Counted from the first letter of the stretch, positions 1-9,328 are shown. The stretch: 64,000 bases of DNA from Actinomadura rifamycini DSM 43936 (GCF_000425065.1 NZ_AULB01000038.1:1-64000); one strand, 5' to 3'. Translations and numbers: made by a program. Notes: a model not told the origin generated them from the letters alone.

Positions 1-161
1 ATGCCCTTGGCGCGCAGCGACCCGAGGATCCGGCGCACGAGCACCGGATTGCTCTCCAGACTCTCCGCGATCTTGTTGGACGACTGGAGCCCGTCGTCCT
101 CCCACCGCGCGAGGAACGTCAACGCGTGGATGGCCACCGCCGTCCTGCTGCTGACCTTCAT
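1..161 (-). CDS. Rrf2-family transcriptional regulator, N-terminal 53 residues (cut by window edge)
   Basis: The minus strand opens at an ATG (159-161) behind a GGGAG-type ribosome-binding site and runs off the left edge, giving 53 residues. The start MKVSSRTAVAIHALTFLARW and a winged-helix segment (SNKIAESLESNPVLVRRIL) are typical of the Rrf2 family, closest to the YwnA-like branch. Rrf2 proteins are DNA-binding repressors, some holding an Fe-S cluster on C-terminal cysteines; that part lies outside the window, so cofactor use cannot be judged. These regulators usually control themselves and a neighbouring redox or NAD(P)H-binding gene. Its upstream region carries a long hexanucleotide array. 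Confidence 0.75.
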   Translation of the reverse strand, partial: MKVSSRTAVAIHALTFLARWEDDGLQSSNKIAESLESNPVLVRRILGSLRAKG

Positions 162-180
162 ACCCCCACTCCCACGAACC

Positions 181-275
181 GCAACTGCAACTGCAACTGC
201 AACTGCAACTGCAACTGCAACTGCAACTGCAACTGCAACTGCAACTGCAACTGCAACTGCAACTGCAACTGCAAC
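181..275. repeat. Hexanucleotide array (GCAACT)15 plus a partial copy
   Basis: Fifteen perfect GCAACT units fill 181-270, followed by GCAAC (271-275). Read with the leftward Rrf2 gene the unit is AGTTGC, and the array ends 19 bp before the start codon, directly upstream of the ribosome-binding site. It therefore sits in the 5' leader or core promoter. Just beyond it (about 277-295) is a degenerate GTAACTAACC element that may be the ancestral operator or promoter. Changes in unit number by slippage would alter leader length or promoter spacing in 6-bp steps. Confidence 0.97.
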
Positions 276-415
276 GAGGTTAGTTACAGTTCGCCCGCGG
301 AGTCAACGCGCGGCGGGAGGGGTCCCGGGCGGCTTGAGGCACAGTGAGTCCCGCGCGCCCGCGAGACGCGATGTTCGGCGCCGAGGCACTCCACCCGCCC
401 GGGAAGGTGATCCGC

Positions 416-1012
416 ATGCAAAAGAAGTCGCTGTTCAATAGATTCCGACGGGATCGACACAAGGTAGGCGCCAAATCGGGCACGTATCGCGTTTCCTGGC
501 CTCCCGGATATGCGGACGGCCGGCCTATCCGCGAGGTCAACCAGCCTTCGGGCCGCTACCTCATCGAGAGTTTCGGCAGCAGAGCGGAAGCCCTCGACTT
601 TCTGCGCGGTTGCGAGGTGCGGGACGAGAAGGTCTACGTCATCGCGGAGACGCCCGAAGGCAACCTCGGCAAAGACCTCATCATGATTTTCGAGGAGGAC
701 GACGGAGCGTTCGTCGAGCTCGCCGACCGGAAGGCGCTGCCCGATCCTGCCTTCTCCCGGGAGAACTGCGCCCGCTGCGGCTATTCGGTGATCCCCGCGG
801 CGGCGTTCCCTTCCGTTGAAGGCGCCGATGTCTCCTACCATCTCAACCTCGAAGACATGGAGATGAACGGGACCGGTTTCCAGTGCTCGTCGTGCAAGGG
901 GCTCGCCTGTGCGCGGTGCTATCGGGCGACACTGCACAATCCACGTACGCAGGCCCCTTTGGACCTGCGGTGCTGGCTGTGCAACAGGGAGACAGAACTT
1001 TTCGCCCAGTGA
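416..1012 (+). CDS. Hypothetical protein with C-terminal CxxC zinc-ribbon-like motifs (198 aa)
   Basis: I chose ATG 416 because GGAAGGTGA lies at proper spacing before it; an earlier ATG in frame has no ribosome-binding site. The N-terminus is basic (MQKKSLFNRFRRDRHK). The C-terminal half contains CARC (about residue 120), CSSC, CARC and CWLC, an arrangement that could bind one or two zinc ions. No family is recognised and no signal peptide or membrane span is seen. Codon third positions are less GC-biased than the surroundings, which hints at recent acquisition. The function is unknown. Confidence 0.7.
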   Translation: MQKKSLFNRFRRDRHKVGAKSGTYRVSWPPGYADGRPIREVNQPSGRYLIESFGSRAEALDFLRGCEVRDEKVYVIAETPEGNLGKDLIMIFEEDDGAFVELADRKALPDPAFSRENCARCGYSVIPAAAFPSVEGADVSYHLNLEDMEMNGTGFQCSSCKGLACARCYRATLHNPRTQAPLDLRCWLCNRETELFAQ

Positions 1013-1260
1013 CCCCTTCGCGCCCGCAGGACTCGACCCGGCCGGCGGCTCAGGTGAGGTGGAAGGTGCGGACCAGAGGCGCCTGCCGGTGCGAGCGGCA
1101 GCGGCAGCGGCTCCTCGACTCCATGCAAACGACGGGCGAAGCGCTCCTGCGCGTCCGCGCCATCCTCGTCCCGCGGCCTCAGTGACCGTTGGGCTCGTCG
1201 CTCGGGCGCCCGGCCGGTTCCAGTGGCGGTAGCGCGTCCAGCCGTGCGTGGACCAGGCCG

Positions 1261-1791
1261 TCAGGGCATTCCTGCCCTGAGCCCGAACCATGACGGCAGG
1301 GCGAGCCGCTCGGCCCGCCTCGCCATCATGTACAACCGGGCGTGCGTCCGCTGTTCCTCACGCACCAACGCGAACCCCTGCGTCCGGTTGTAGCGGGCCA
1401 CCCGCTCGGAGTGGCAGTGGCGCCGAACCCACGGCACCTCCAGCCGAGCGGCCCTATCGACCGCCCACCATGCCATCAACGTGCCCGGCTTCCGCTCACG
1501 CAGTGCCGGATCGGTGATCGACCCCGACAGGTACAACGCCGGCTCGTCGCGCTCCTCGTCGGTCCACCCCCACGGCGGGCCTTGCTCCTGCACGAGCATC
1601 TGCCCGACGACACCGTGCTCACCGTCCTGCAAGATCCACACGTCCCCGACAGGGTTGTCGCACTGTGCGACCAGGTCGTCCAGCGCGCCCCGCCAGCTCG
1701 CCAGTCCCCGATGCTCCAGCCAGGCACAACGAGCCTCCACCATCCTGGCGACCTCAGGACGATCGGCGCTCACCGCTGGACGCATCTCCAT
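1261..1791 (-). CDS. GNAT-family N-acetyltransferase
   Basis: About 176 residues starting MEMRPAVSADRPEVARMVEAR, the usual first strand and helix of a GNAT fold. The C-terminal half has the pattern CHSERVARYNRTQGFALVRE, matching the last helix-strand of the acetyl-CoA-binding domain. The family transfers an acetyl group from acetyl-CoA to an amine; the substrate cannot be inferred. The start is uncertain: ATG 1803 and ATG 1785 are also in frame and none has a good ribosome-binding site. The gene lies 67 bp downstream of a Ser/Thr kinase on the same strand and could be the last gene of that transcript. Confidence 0.75.
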   Translation of the reverse strand: MEMRPAVSADRPEVARMVEARCAWLEHRGLASWRGALDDLVAQCDNPVGDVWILQDGEHGVVGQMLVQEQGPPWGWTDEERDEPALYLSGSITDPALRERKPGTLMAWWAVDRAARLEVPWVRRHCHSERVARYNRTQGFALVREEQRTHARLYMMARRAERLALPSWFGLRAGMP

Positions 1792-1858
1792 CACCGGCCA
1801 CATTGTGCAGCAGCCGAACGTCCGCCGCGCAGGCGACCGGCGGGTGACCTGCGGCGGC

Positions 1859-4000
1859 TCAGCCGTGGCGGAAGGTGAGCAGGGTGGTGCCGTGGGCGGC
1901 GGCGAGGGTGGAACCGTCGCTGTCGAGGGCCCATTGCTCGTGAGAGGCAGGGACGCTTACGGGGTGGTTCCAGACGAGTCGTCCTGTCTTGGCGTCCCAG
2001 GCGTAGAGGCCCGAGTTCGCGGTGCCCGCCACGCCGATGAAGACCAGGCCGCCGGCGACGGTCACCTGGAGGACCTCGGAGGCGGGGGTGTCGGCGGACC
2101 AGAGGCGCCTGCCGGTGCGGGCGTCGAGGACGACGAGTCGCGGCGCGTCGAGGAGGTAGACGCATCGCTCGTCGACCGAGTAGTTCCGCGTCCAGTCGTC
2201 AGAGGAGGCCGACGTGTGGCTCCACCGCTGCCGGCCGGTGGACGCGTCCAGGGCGTAGAGGGTCGACCCGTTCACGTAGACCAGCCCGTTGGCCACGGTC
2301 ACGTTGAGCTTGAGGGCGTCCTCGAAGTCGGGGTCCGCCGCGGCGTCGGGGAGTTCGGCGCTCCAGACCTTCCGGCCGGTCCCGGACGACAGCGCGTCGA
2401 GAGTGGTGCGGGAGGAACTGCTGAAGATCAGGTTGCCTTGCCGCGGCATCAGGTTCAGCGTCTCGCGCAAACCGGACCACCGGACCGCGCCCGTCGCGGT
2501 GTCGAGCGCGAATTGGCGGACGCCGCCCGTCTCCTCGTCCACTCCGACGAGGAGGGTGCGGCCCTGGAGGCCGTGGAGGACGGGGGGCGACTCCTGCGGC
2601 CACTCTCGGGTCCAGAGCCGGCGGCCGGTGGCGGGGTCCAGGCCGGTGACCGTCCCGTCTCCGGTGAGGGGCAGCAGGCCGCCGGCCGGGGCGAAGAGCT
2701 CGGGGAACTTGGATTTCGCCGGTGGCCGGTAGGTCCACTTGACCGCCTCGGTCTCGTCCATGGCGGTGACCGAGCCGTCGGAGGCGGCCAGCGTGTAGAG
2801 GAGCGTCGGTCCTGTGACCAGTTGGCCCGCTTCGGCCCAGATCTGCCGCTTGGTGGCGAGCGAGTAGCAGCGGATGTCGTCCTGGAAGACCTTGTGGGCG
2901 AGCACGATGACCACTCCGGGGCGGACGATGAGTTCGGTCAGCTCCTCGTCTTTGATCGTGGTGCGCCACAGCGGCTTCGGCGGGGCGAGCCGGTGCTCGT
3001 CCCGGCTCTGCGTGGCGGCGAGGGCCGCGGCGGTGCCGCCGCCGATGGCGGCGAGTCCGGCGGCGGCGGCACCGCCGAGCAGGAGTCGGCGGCGGGTGCG
3101 GGCCGCGGCGGCCGTCCGCAGGTCCAGGACGAGGGTGTCCTCCCGCCGCCGCAGCTCCTCGCCCATGTCGCCGGGGAGCCAGCCGGGCGCGACCGGCTCG
3201 GCGGCCAGCAGCGACGGCAGCAGCTTCGCGGGCGGACGCCGGTCGGGGTCCCGGCCGAGGCAGGCGGCCACCATCTTCGCCAGGGGCTCCGGGACGCCCC
3301 GCAGGTCGGGCTGTTCGTGCAGGGTCCGGTGGACGATCGCGGGGACCTCGCCCCTGCCGAACGGCGGACGGCCGGTAGCGGCGAAGGCCAGCACGGCGCC
3401 GAAGGCGAACACGTCGGCGGCCGGGGTGAGGCCCGTCCCGCGGATCTGCTCGGGGGCCATGTAGCCGGGCGAGCCGATGAACTGGCCTTCCGCGGTGAGC
3501 GTGGCGGAGTCGGCGGCCTTGCTGATGCCGAAGTCGATGACCTTGGGGCCGTCCTTGGCGAGCAGAATGTTGGCCGGTTTGAGGTCGCGGTGCAGCAGGC
3601 CCGCTTCGTGGATCGCGATCAGGGCCTCGCCCAGCCCGGCGCCGAGGGTGCGCAGCAGCGGCTCGGGCATGGGCCCGTACCGCTCGACCGCGTCCCTCAG
3701 GTTGAGCCCGTTGACGTACGCGACCGCCAGCCACGGGACGGTCCCGTCGGGTTCGGCTTCGACGACGGGGCCGGTGAACGCGCCGCTGACCTTCTGCGCG
3801 GCCTCGACCTCGCCCCGGAACCGGGCGCGGAAGTCGGGGTCTCCGGCGAGTTCCGGCCGGACGACCTTGACGGCCACCGCCCGTCCCGCCGGGGACGCGC
3901 CGAGGTAGACGACCCCCATGCCGCCCTCGCCCAGGCGCCGCAGCAGGCGGTACCGCCCGATGCGTTCGGGATCGCCAGGCTTCAGGTCCGACGCCGTCAT
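1859..4000 (-). CDS. Receptor Ser/Thr protein kinase with extracytoplasmic PQQ-like beta-propeller (kinase A)
   Basis: 713 residues. The cytosolic Hanks-type kinase domain (about 15-265) has the glycine loop LGEGGMGVVYLG, VAVKVV lysine, HRDLKPAN catalytic loop, DFGIS and GSPGYMAPEQ, so it should be active. One membrane span follows a basic stretch (RTRRRLLLGGAAAAGLAAIG, about residue 335). The remainder is a repeat domain with blades of the type LDPATGRRLWTREW and LDASTGRQRWSH, the PQQ-like beta-propeller signature. Its ATG overlaps the stop of the upstream kinase (ATGA, 3997-4000), so the two are translationally coupled. The extracellular propeller presumably senses a ligand or cell-wall component; which one is unknown. 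Confidence 0.92.
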   Translation of the reverse strand: MTASDLKPGDPERIGRYRLLRRLGEGGMGVVYLGASPAGRAVAVKVVRPELAGDPDFRARFRGEVEAAQKVSGAFTGPVVEAEPDGTVPWLAVAYVNGLNLRDAVERYGPMPEPLLRTLGAGLGEALIAIHEAGLLHRDLKPANILLAKDGPKVIDFGISKAADSATLTAEGQFIGSPGYMAPEQIRGTGLTPAADVFAFGAVLAFAATGRPPFGRGEVPAIVHRTLHEQPDLRGVPEPLAKMVAACLGRDPDRRPPAKLLPSLLAAEPVAPGWLPGDMGEELRRREDTLVLDLRTAAAARTRRRLLLGGAAAAGLAAIGGGTAAALAATQSRDEHRLAPPKPLWRTTIKDEELTELIVRPGVVIVLAHKVFQDDIRCYSLATKRQIWAEAGQLVTGPTLLYTLAASDGSVTAMDETEAVKWTYRPPAKSKFPELFAPAGGLLPLTGDGTVTGLDPATGRRLWTREWPQESPPVLHGLQGRTLLVGVDEETGGVRQFALDTATGAVRWSGLRETLNLMPRQGNLIFSSSSRTTLDALSSGTGRKVWSAELPDAAADPDFEDALKLNVTVANGLVYVNGSTLYALDASTGRQRWSHTSASSDDWTRNYSVDERCVYLLDAPRLVVLDARTGRRLWSADTPASEVLQVTVAGGLVFIGVAGTANSGLYAWDAKTGRLVWNHPVSVPASHEQWALDSDGSTLAAAHGTTLLTFRHG

Positions 4001-6066
4001 TGCACCGCCTCGAATCGGTAGAGCCGCTTGTGGTCGGTCGCGAAGACGGACGAGCCGGACACCGCGACTTCCCAACCGTCCTCCCCGCCCGACTGTCCCT
4101 GGTGCGCCCACAGTGCCCGGCCGTCCGTCCCGGCGACGTAGACGCCCTCGGCCGATCCCGCCGGCGCCTTGAACGTGGCCGCGATGAGAGCGTCGCTCGC
4201 CGCGAAGGGCCTCAGAGAGACGAACGGTTCCGGTGCGACCAGCGTTCGCCGGTGAGCACCGGTCGCCTGGTCGAAGACCTCGATGACCTCGTTCTTGAAG
4301 GCCACGTCGGGGCCCGCGGGGACGACGGCGACGTACTGCTCGGCGGTGTTCCGCGACCACACGGTCTTCCCGTCGGCGGCGTCGACCGCCTGGACGGTGT
4401 CGCCGAAGTTGCCGAACACCCGCCCGCTGGCGAGGGCGATGTCCAGACTCCCCCTGTCCGGGCGGTTCTCGGGCCAGGTGCGGACCCAACGTTCGCGGCC
4501 GGTGCGAGGGTCGAGGCAGGTGAGAGAGGGGTCTCTGCTGAGGTAGACCCCGGACCGGTCGACGGTTCCCGACACGGCCTCCTCCTTCGGGACGTGCCAC
4601 CGGACGTCACCGCTGGTCAGGTCCAAGGCCCAGAGGTCCTCCAGCGAATACACGAAGAGCATGTCGTCGAGGACGCCGAGGGGGGACCTGGGGAAGACGT
4701 CGAGCGGCCAGGGGAACTCCGTGGCCCTGCCGGTCCGGGTGTCCAGCAAGGTGACCTTCTGGTCACCGAGATTACCGGCCACGCCGCCGACGACGACGAA
4801 ACGCGACCCGCGGGCGGTACCGTCCGCGTATGCGGCGCTGGCCTCGGCCTTCGTCCACAGCCGCCGCCCGGAGCCGGTGTCCACCCCGTACATCTCGTTC
4901 GCGCCGCCCCACAGAACGATGCCGTCCGCGACCAGCAGCTTCGAGGTTTCACCGACGGGCCGGGGCGGGTCGAACGTCCACACGGGCGGCGGCGCCGAGG
5001 CGAGGGGCGTCGCGCTTGGGGCCGGCTCGGCGGACGCGGCGGGCGCGGGGTCCTCGCGGGTCATCGCCCATCCCGCGGTCCCCGCGCCGATGCCCGCGAC
5101 GGCGACCGCGGCGGCCAGTCCCAGGACCCGCCGCCGTCCGACCCCGCCGTCGACCCGCGGCGTCGGCGGGGGCGGCGCGACCGGCCGCGACGCCACCCGG
5201 TTCGCCTCGGCCTCCCGGTCCGCCACCTCCTGCCGCAGCAGCGGCGAGTCCAGCGCCCGGGGATCGGCGGGGGTCAGCGCGGCGAGCACCGACTCCAGCG
5301 CGGGACGTCCGGACGGGTCCTTGGCGAGGCAGGCGGCCAGCAGGTCGCGCAGCGACGCGGGGACGCCGTCGAGGGACGGCTCCTCGTACATGACCTCGTA
5401 GACCACCGCGGCCGAGTCGCGCTCGCCGAACGGCTTGGCGCCCGTCGCCGCGTAGACCAGGACGCCCGCGAGGGAGAACACGTCCGCCGCGGCCCCGGCG
5501 TCCTTGCTCTCGGCGATCTGCTCGGGCGCCATGTAGGCCAGCGTGCCGATCATCGCGCCGGTGCGGGTGACGCGCGTGGCGTCGGCGGTCCTGGCGATCC
5601 CGAAGTCGATGATCTTGGGGCCGTCCTCGGCGAGCAGGATGTTGCCGGGCTTGAGGTCGCGGTGCACCAGGCCGGCCCCGTGGATCGCGCGCAGCGCCTC
5701 GGCCAGCCCCGCGCCCAGCGCCCGGACGGCGGGCTCGTCCAGCGGCCCTCCCCGCGCGACGGCCTCGCCCAGCGTGGGCGCGGGGACGTACGCCGCGGCG
5801 AACCACGGGTGCGCCGCGTCGCCGTCGGCGTCCAGGATCGGCGCCGTGTAGAGCCCGCTCACCTTGCGCGCCGCGGCGACCTCCCGCCGGAACCGCGCCC
5901 GGAAGGCCGCGTCGTCGGCGAACTCCTGCCGGACGACCTTCAGCGCGGCCAGCCGCGCACCCGGCGACCGCGCGAGGTACACCGTCCCCATCCCGCCCGC
6001 CCCGAGCCGCGCGAGGATCCGGTACGGTCCGACGCGCGCGGGATCCCCTGGTCGCAGCGGCCGCAC
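3997..6066 (-). CDS. Receptor Ser/Thr protein kinase with extracytoplasmic PQQ-like beta-propeller (kinase B)
   Basis: 689 residues from GTG 6066, chosen because GGGAGG precedes it at 5-6 nt; a TTG at 6105 and GTG 6072 are poorer. The kinase domain has LGAGGMGTVYLA, AALKVV, HRDLKPGN, DFGIA and an intact APEQ activation segment. A linker leads to one membrane span (RRRVLGLAAAVAVAGIGAG, about residue 315) and then blades such as VDTGSGRRLWTKAE and LDPRTGRERWVRTW. The layout is the same as kinase A, to which it is coupled by a 4-nt overlap, suggesting tandem duplication. The upstream lipoprotein gene is 124 bp away on the same strand and may share the transcript. Confidence 0.92.
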   Translation of the reverse strand: MRPLRPGDPARVGPYRILARLGAGGMGTVYLARSPGARLAALKVVRQEFADDAAFRARFRREVAAARKVSGLYTAPILDADGDAAHPWFAAAYVPAPTLGEAVARGGPLDEPAVRALGAGLAEALRAIHGAGLVHRDLKPGNILLAEDGPKIIDFGIARTADATRVTRTGAMIGTLAYMAPEQIAESKDAGAAADVFSLAGVLVYAATGAKPFGERDSAAVVYEVMYEEPSLDGVPASLRDLLAACLAKDPSGRPALESVLAALTPADPRALDSPLLRQEVADREAEANRVASRPVAPPPPTPRVDGGVGRRRVLGLAAAVAVAGIGAGTAGWAMTREDPAPAASAEPAPSATPLASAPPPVWTFDPPRPVGETSKLLVADGIVLWGGANEMYGVDTGSGRRLWTKAEASAAYADGTARGSRFVVVGGVAGNLGDQKVTLLDTRTGRATEFPWPLDVFPRSPLGVLDDMLFVYSLEDLWALDLTSGDVRWHVPKEEAVSGTVDRSGVYLSRDPSLTCLDPRTGRERWVRTWPENRPDRGSLDIALASGRVFGNFGDTVQAVDAADGKTVWSRNTAEQYVAVVPAGPDVAFKNEVIEVFDQATGAHRRTLVAPEPFVSLRPFAASDALIAATFKAPAGSAEGVYVAGTDGRALWAHQGQSGGEDGWEVAVSGSSVFATDHKRLYRFEAVQ

Positions 6067-6190
6067 GTCCACCTCCCGGGCAAATGAACAGGTGCGGCTA
6101 TTCAATCAGGCGGCCACGGCGCAACGCCCTGCCCGACGTTCGTGCGAACTCGTGCGTGCGCCGGTTCGGTGACGGACGTCCGGCGGTGGG

Positions 6191-7678
6191 TCACTTCTTC
6201 GAGGTGAGCACGATCATCCGTGGCACGTCCCCGCCGCCGGCCTCGACCGGGCCCAGGGCGCCTCGGTCGACGAAGACGCCGCCGCCCTTGACGAGGGCGT
6301 CGGGGAGCACGGTTTCCGCGGGCAGGGTGGTGATGGCGCCGGTGGCGGCGGCCACGGAGATCGGCACGGCGGGCTCGTCCCGTTGTTCGGGGCCCGCCGT
6401 GCCGTAGGCGACGCCGTCGTCGCCCACCGCGAACAGGGTGATCTCCTTGGCGCCTTCCTCTTGGCCGAGGCAGTGGCCTTTGCCCTGGCCGAGGTCGAAC
6501 AGGGTGGCGGCCGAGGAGAGGTACGCGCCGTTGGGTGACAGGGCCGGCAGCCGCGGCAGCCGCCGATCGGGGTTGGGGATGTCCGCTTCGTAGTCGTGGG
6601 GCTCGGTGGCGCAAGGCGCGGTGGCCCGTACCTTGCCGTCCGCCGACTCGTGCACGGCCGTCAGCAGCTCCCGCCCGCCGGAGTGGGCGGCTTCGTCTCC
6701 CTTGGTCCACGTCGCGATCAGGTTCGTGCCCGCGGAGCCGACGAGAAGCCCGTTCGGCTTGCGGTCCGAGCCGCTGCTGACACTGGTCCAGGTCAGGACC
6801 GGGGCGGCGCCGGGCGGGGCGACCTGCGTGCTGTGCCACCCTCCGGCGGCACCGAATCCGCCGCCCTCGTAGGGGTCGTTCTGCTCCTCGGCGTTGGTGA
6901 TCAGACCGCTCCGGCCCGCGTACGCGAAGGCGGGGTCGGGGTCGACCGCCTGGTTCCCGATCCGCACCTTGGCCGTCTCGCCGGAGACGGACACCTTTCC
7001 GTCCGGCGAGATCAGGTGGGTGTCACCGATCTCGTGCGAGACGACGATGCCGGCGCTCCCGGGGAAGACGTAAACGCGATCGTGTTCGACGCCGACGTCG
7101 GCGGTACCGGACGGAGCGACGTTCTCCCCGGACGCGTCGACCGGGTAGAAGGCGACGGAAACGACGGACCGCGCCTCGTGCAGTTCGTCTTCGGCTTTCT
7201 TACCGGCCATCCATACCGCGAAGTACTCGCGGGCGCCGCCGCTCACCAGGGTGATGACGGGCACGGCGGGAAAGGAGCCGGGCTTGCTCGCGATCTGGTC
7301 CTCCGTGACCTGCGGCGACTTCCACGGCCGGGCGGACGCCAGCAGTTCGCCCGCGGCGTCGCGCACCTTCAACGTGAAATCGTCCCGCCCCTTCTCCAGG
7401 TAGGCGATCCTTCCGCTCTTCGGCGAGACCGCGTACGGGAAGGGCTGCTCGGGCGCCAGCCAGCGGGCCTGGATCTCCCACCCGGCGGTGGCGTCGAACG
7501 CCGCGGGCGGCCGGATCCTGCTCTTCAGCGCCGGCTTGTCACCGCCGGCGCCGCCACCGCTTCCGCCGCTGCTCGCGCCCGCCGCCGCTTCCTCTCCGTC
7601 GCCCGGCGAGCACCCCGCCGATCCCGCGGCGAGCACCCCCGCGAGCGCGAGGACGGCGACGGCCTTGCTGGCTGCCAT
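6191..7678 (-). CDS. Secreted lipoprotein, beta-propeller-like, function unknown (495 aa)
   Basis: ATG 7678 follows AAGGAGAAG. The product begins with a lipoprotein signal (MAASKAVAVLALAGVLAAG, then SAGC as lipobox) and a Gly/Ser-rich linker, so it should be anchored on the outer face of the membrane. The body has repeated strand-rich units (for example PYAVSPKSGRIAYLEKG and LSPNGAYLSSAATLFD) that resemble a TolB/WD-type propeller, but no catalytic motif is recognised. It precedes the two propeller kinases on the same strand and could be a partner or ligand-binding accessory for them. That link is inference from position only. Confidence 0.75.
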   Translation of the reverse strand: MAASKAVAVLALAGVLAAGSAGCSPGDGEEAAAGASSGGSGGGAGGDKPALKSRIRPPAAFDATAGWEIQARWLAPEQPFPYAVSPKSGRIAYLEKGRDDFTLKVRDAAGELLASARPWKSPQVTEDQIASKPGSFPAVPVITLVSGGAREYFAVWMAGKKAEDELHEARSVVSVAFYPVDASGENVAPSGTADVGVEHDRVYVFPGSAGIVVSHEIGDTHLISPDGKVSVSGETAKVRIGNQAVDPDPAFAYAGRSGLITNAEEQNDPYEGGGFGAAGGWHSTQVAPPGAAPVLTWTSVSSGSDRKPNGLLVGSAGTNLIATWTKGDEAAHSGGRELLTAVHESADGKVRATAPCATEPHDYEADIPNPDRRLPRLPALSPNGAYLSSAATLFDLGQGKGHCLGQEEGAKEITLFAVGDDGVAYGTAGPEQRDEPAVPISVAAATGAITTLPAETVLPDALVKGGGVFVDRGALGPVEAGGGDVPRMIVLTSKK

Positions 7679-7820
7679 TCTTCTCCTTCGGCGACAGGGA
7701 CGGCCCGAGGACCGGGCCGTGGAGGCAGGCGGCTGCCCCAAGATCGTTACCGGCACCAGGAAACCAGAGTGAGGCACCCGCCCGACACACCCGATCCCGA
7801 CGCGCACCGGAACGATCCGG

Positions 7821-9305
7821 TCACCTCTTGGGCAGGGCGAGTGCGCAGAGGGCGAAGGCGATGGCGAACGCGGCCTGGACGAGCATGCAGACGGCGAGAG
7901 CCGTCGCGTAGACCTGCCCCACCGCGACCGCGCCCGATCCGGCGACGGCCGAACCGAGGAGTCCTCCGGCGACGGCGACGCCCAGCCCCATGGCCGCCTG
8001 CTGCACGGTCTGGATGACGCCGGACGCCGCCCCCGCGGAGGCCGCCGGGACATCGGCGATCATGGCTCCGACCAGCGGTCCGAACATGAGGGCCTGGCCG
8101 ACGCCGACACCGACCAGCAGCGCGGCCAGCGTCCACGCGTCCAGGTCGTCGCTCTGCACGAGGACCGACCATGCGGTGACCGCCAGCATCACGGCCTGGA
8201 CGATCCCGCCGATCGTGAGCAGGCGGCGGAACCCGAAGCGGGGCGCGAGCCTCCCCGACCAGATCGACGCGGCGAAGAAGCACAGCGCGAACGGCAGGAG
8301 CACGAGGGCGGCGTTCATCGGCGACCAGCCCAACCCGGTCTGCGTGGTCAGCGCATAGAGGAAGGTGAACGCGCCGAAGGCCGACTGGAGCATCAGCGCC
8401 ATCACCAGCCCGAGCCGGTAGGGCTTCAGCCGCAGCAGCGGAGGCGGCACGAGGGGGGCGAGGTCGCGGCGGTGCAGCCGGTGCTGGCGCGTCCAGAACG
8501 CCGCGAACAGCACCGGGACGGCCGCCAGCAGGACCCGGCTCCACACCGGCCAGCCGAGCGCACCGCCCTGGGACAGCGGGACCAGCAGCGCGAGCAGCCC
8601 CGAGCCGAGCAGCGCGGTGCCGATCAGATCGAGGGAGCGGCGCCCCGGGGCGTCGGTGCCGGGCATCCAGCGCAGGGCGGCGAGGAACGCGACGACGCCC
8701 ATGAGGACGCTCATCGCGAAGACGGTGCGCCAGGGCGCGCCGACCATCGGCACGGACAGCAGCACACCGCCGAGGACCTGGCCCACGGCCGTCGCGCCGC
8801 CCGCGGTGGCCCCGAACAGCGCGACGGCGCGGGCGCGCTCGCGCCCCTGCGTCGAGGCCGTGATCGTGGCCAGCACCTGCGGCACCATGGCCGCCGCGGA
8901 CACCCCGGCGAGGGCGCGGGCGACGATCAGGACGGTGATGGTCGGCGCGAGCATCGAGGCGAGCGAGGCCGCCGTGAACCCGGCCATGCCGAGCAGGAAG
9001 AGCCGCCTCCTGCCGTACAGGTCGCCCAGCCGCCCGCCGACGACCATCGGCGCGGCGAACCCGAGGGTGTAGACCGACACCACCAGCGACTGCTCGGCCG
9101 CGGTCGCCCGCAGCGAGGCGCCGATGTCCGGCACGGCGATCCCGGTGGCGGCGAAGCTCACCACCGACAGGAGCAGCGCCGACAGCGCCGTCAGCAGGCC
9201 CGCCATGCCGAGCGTCGGGGAGGGCGCCTCGCCAGCGGTGGCCTTGTGGCGGTCTCGGATGTTCGGTGGAAGCGCATCGTTCTGCGCCGTCGGTCTCGAA
9301 GGCAT
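7821..9305 (-). CDS. MFS transporter, DHA2 (14-TM) drug-efflux type
   Basis: 494 residues with about 14 hydrophobic spans. The motif GGRLGDLYGRRRLFL after TM2 is the MFS motif A of the DHA2 drug:H+ antiporter family, and LGGVLL in TM5 resembles motif C of antiporters. It should export a small toxic compound in exchange for protons across the cytoplasmic membrane; the substrate is unknown. It is divergent from an HTH regulator 101 bp away, the classic arrangement of an efflux pump with its own regulator, and an inverted repeat lies between them. Confidence 0.9.
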   Translation of the reverse strand: MPSRPTAQNDALPPNIRDRHKATAGEAPSPTLGMAGLLTALSALLLSVVSFAATGIAVPDIGASLRATAAEQSLVVSVYTLGFAAPMVVGGRLGDLYGRRRLFLLGMAGFTAASLASMLAPTITVLIVARALAGVSAAAMVPQVLATITASTQGRERARAVALFGATAGGATAVGQVLGGVLLSVPMVGAPWRTVFAMSVLMGVVAFLAALRWMPGTDAPGRRSLDLIGTALLGSGLLALLVPLSQGGALGWPVWSRVLLAAVPVLFAAFWTRQHRLHRRDLAPLVPPPLLRLKPYRLGLVMALMLQSAFGAFTFLYALTTQTGLGWSPMNAALVLLPFALCFFAASIWSGRLAPRFGFRRLLTIGGIVQAVMLAVTAWSVLVQSDDLDAWTLAALLVGVGVGQALMFGPLVGAMIADVPAASAGAASGVIQTVQQAAMGLGVAVAGGLLGSAVAGSGAVAVGQVYATALAVCMLVQAAFAIAFALCALALPKR

Positions 9306-9328
9306 GCTCCGACCCTGACGGCGCTCTT

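Noticed and set aside
181..275. CRISPR-like array
   Set aside because: The unit is 6 bp with no spacers; a simple tandem repeat.
1..441. Plus-strand open frame with an alternating Ala-Thr run
   Set aside because: It is produced by the hexanucleotide array being a multiple of three and lies antisense to the Rrf2 gene; no ribosome-binding site or coding bias.
1481..4021. Long plus-strand open frame opposite kinase A
   Set aside because: Third-position GC bias of the real gene keeps antisense frames open; the predicted peptide is Gly/Arg/Val low-complexity without domains, while the minus strand gives a full kinase.
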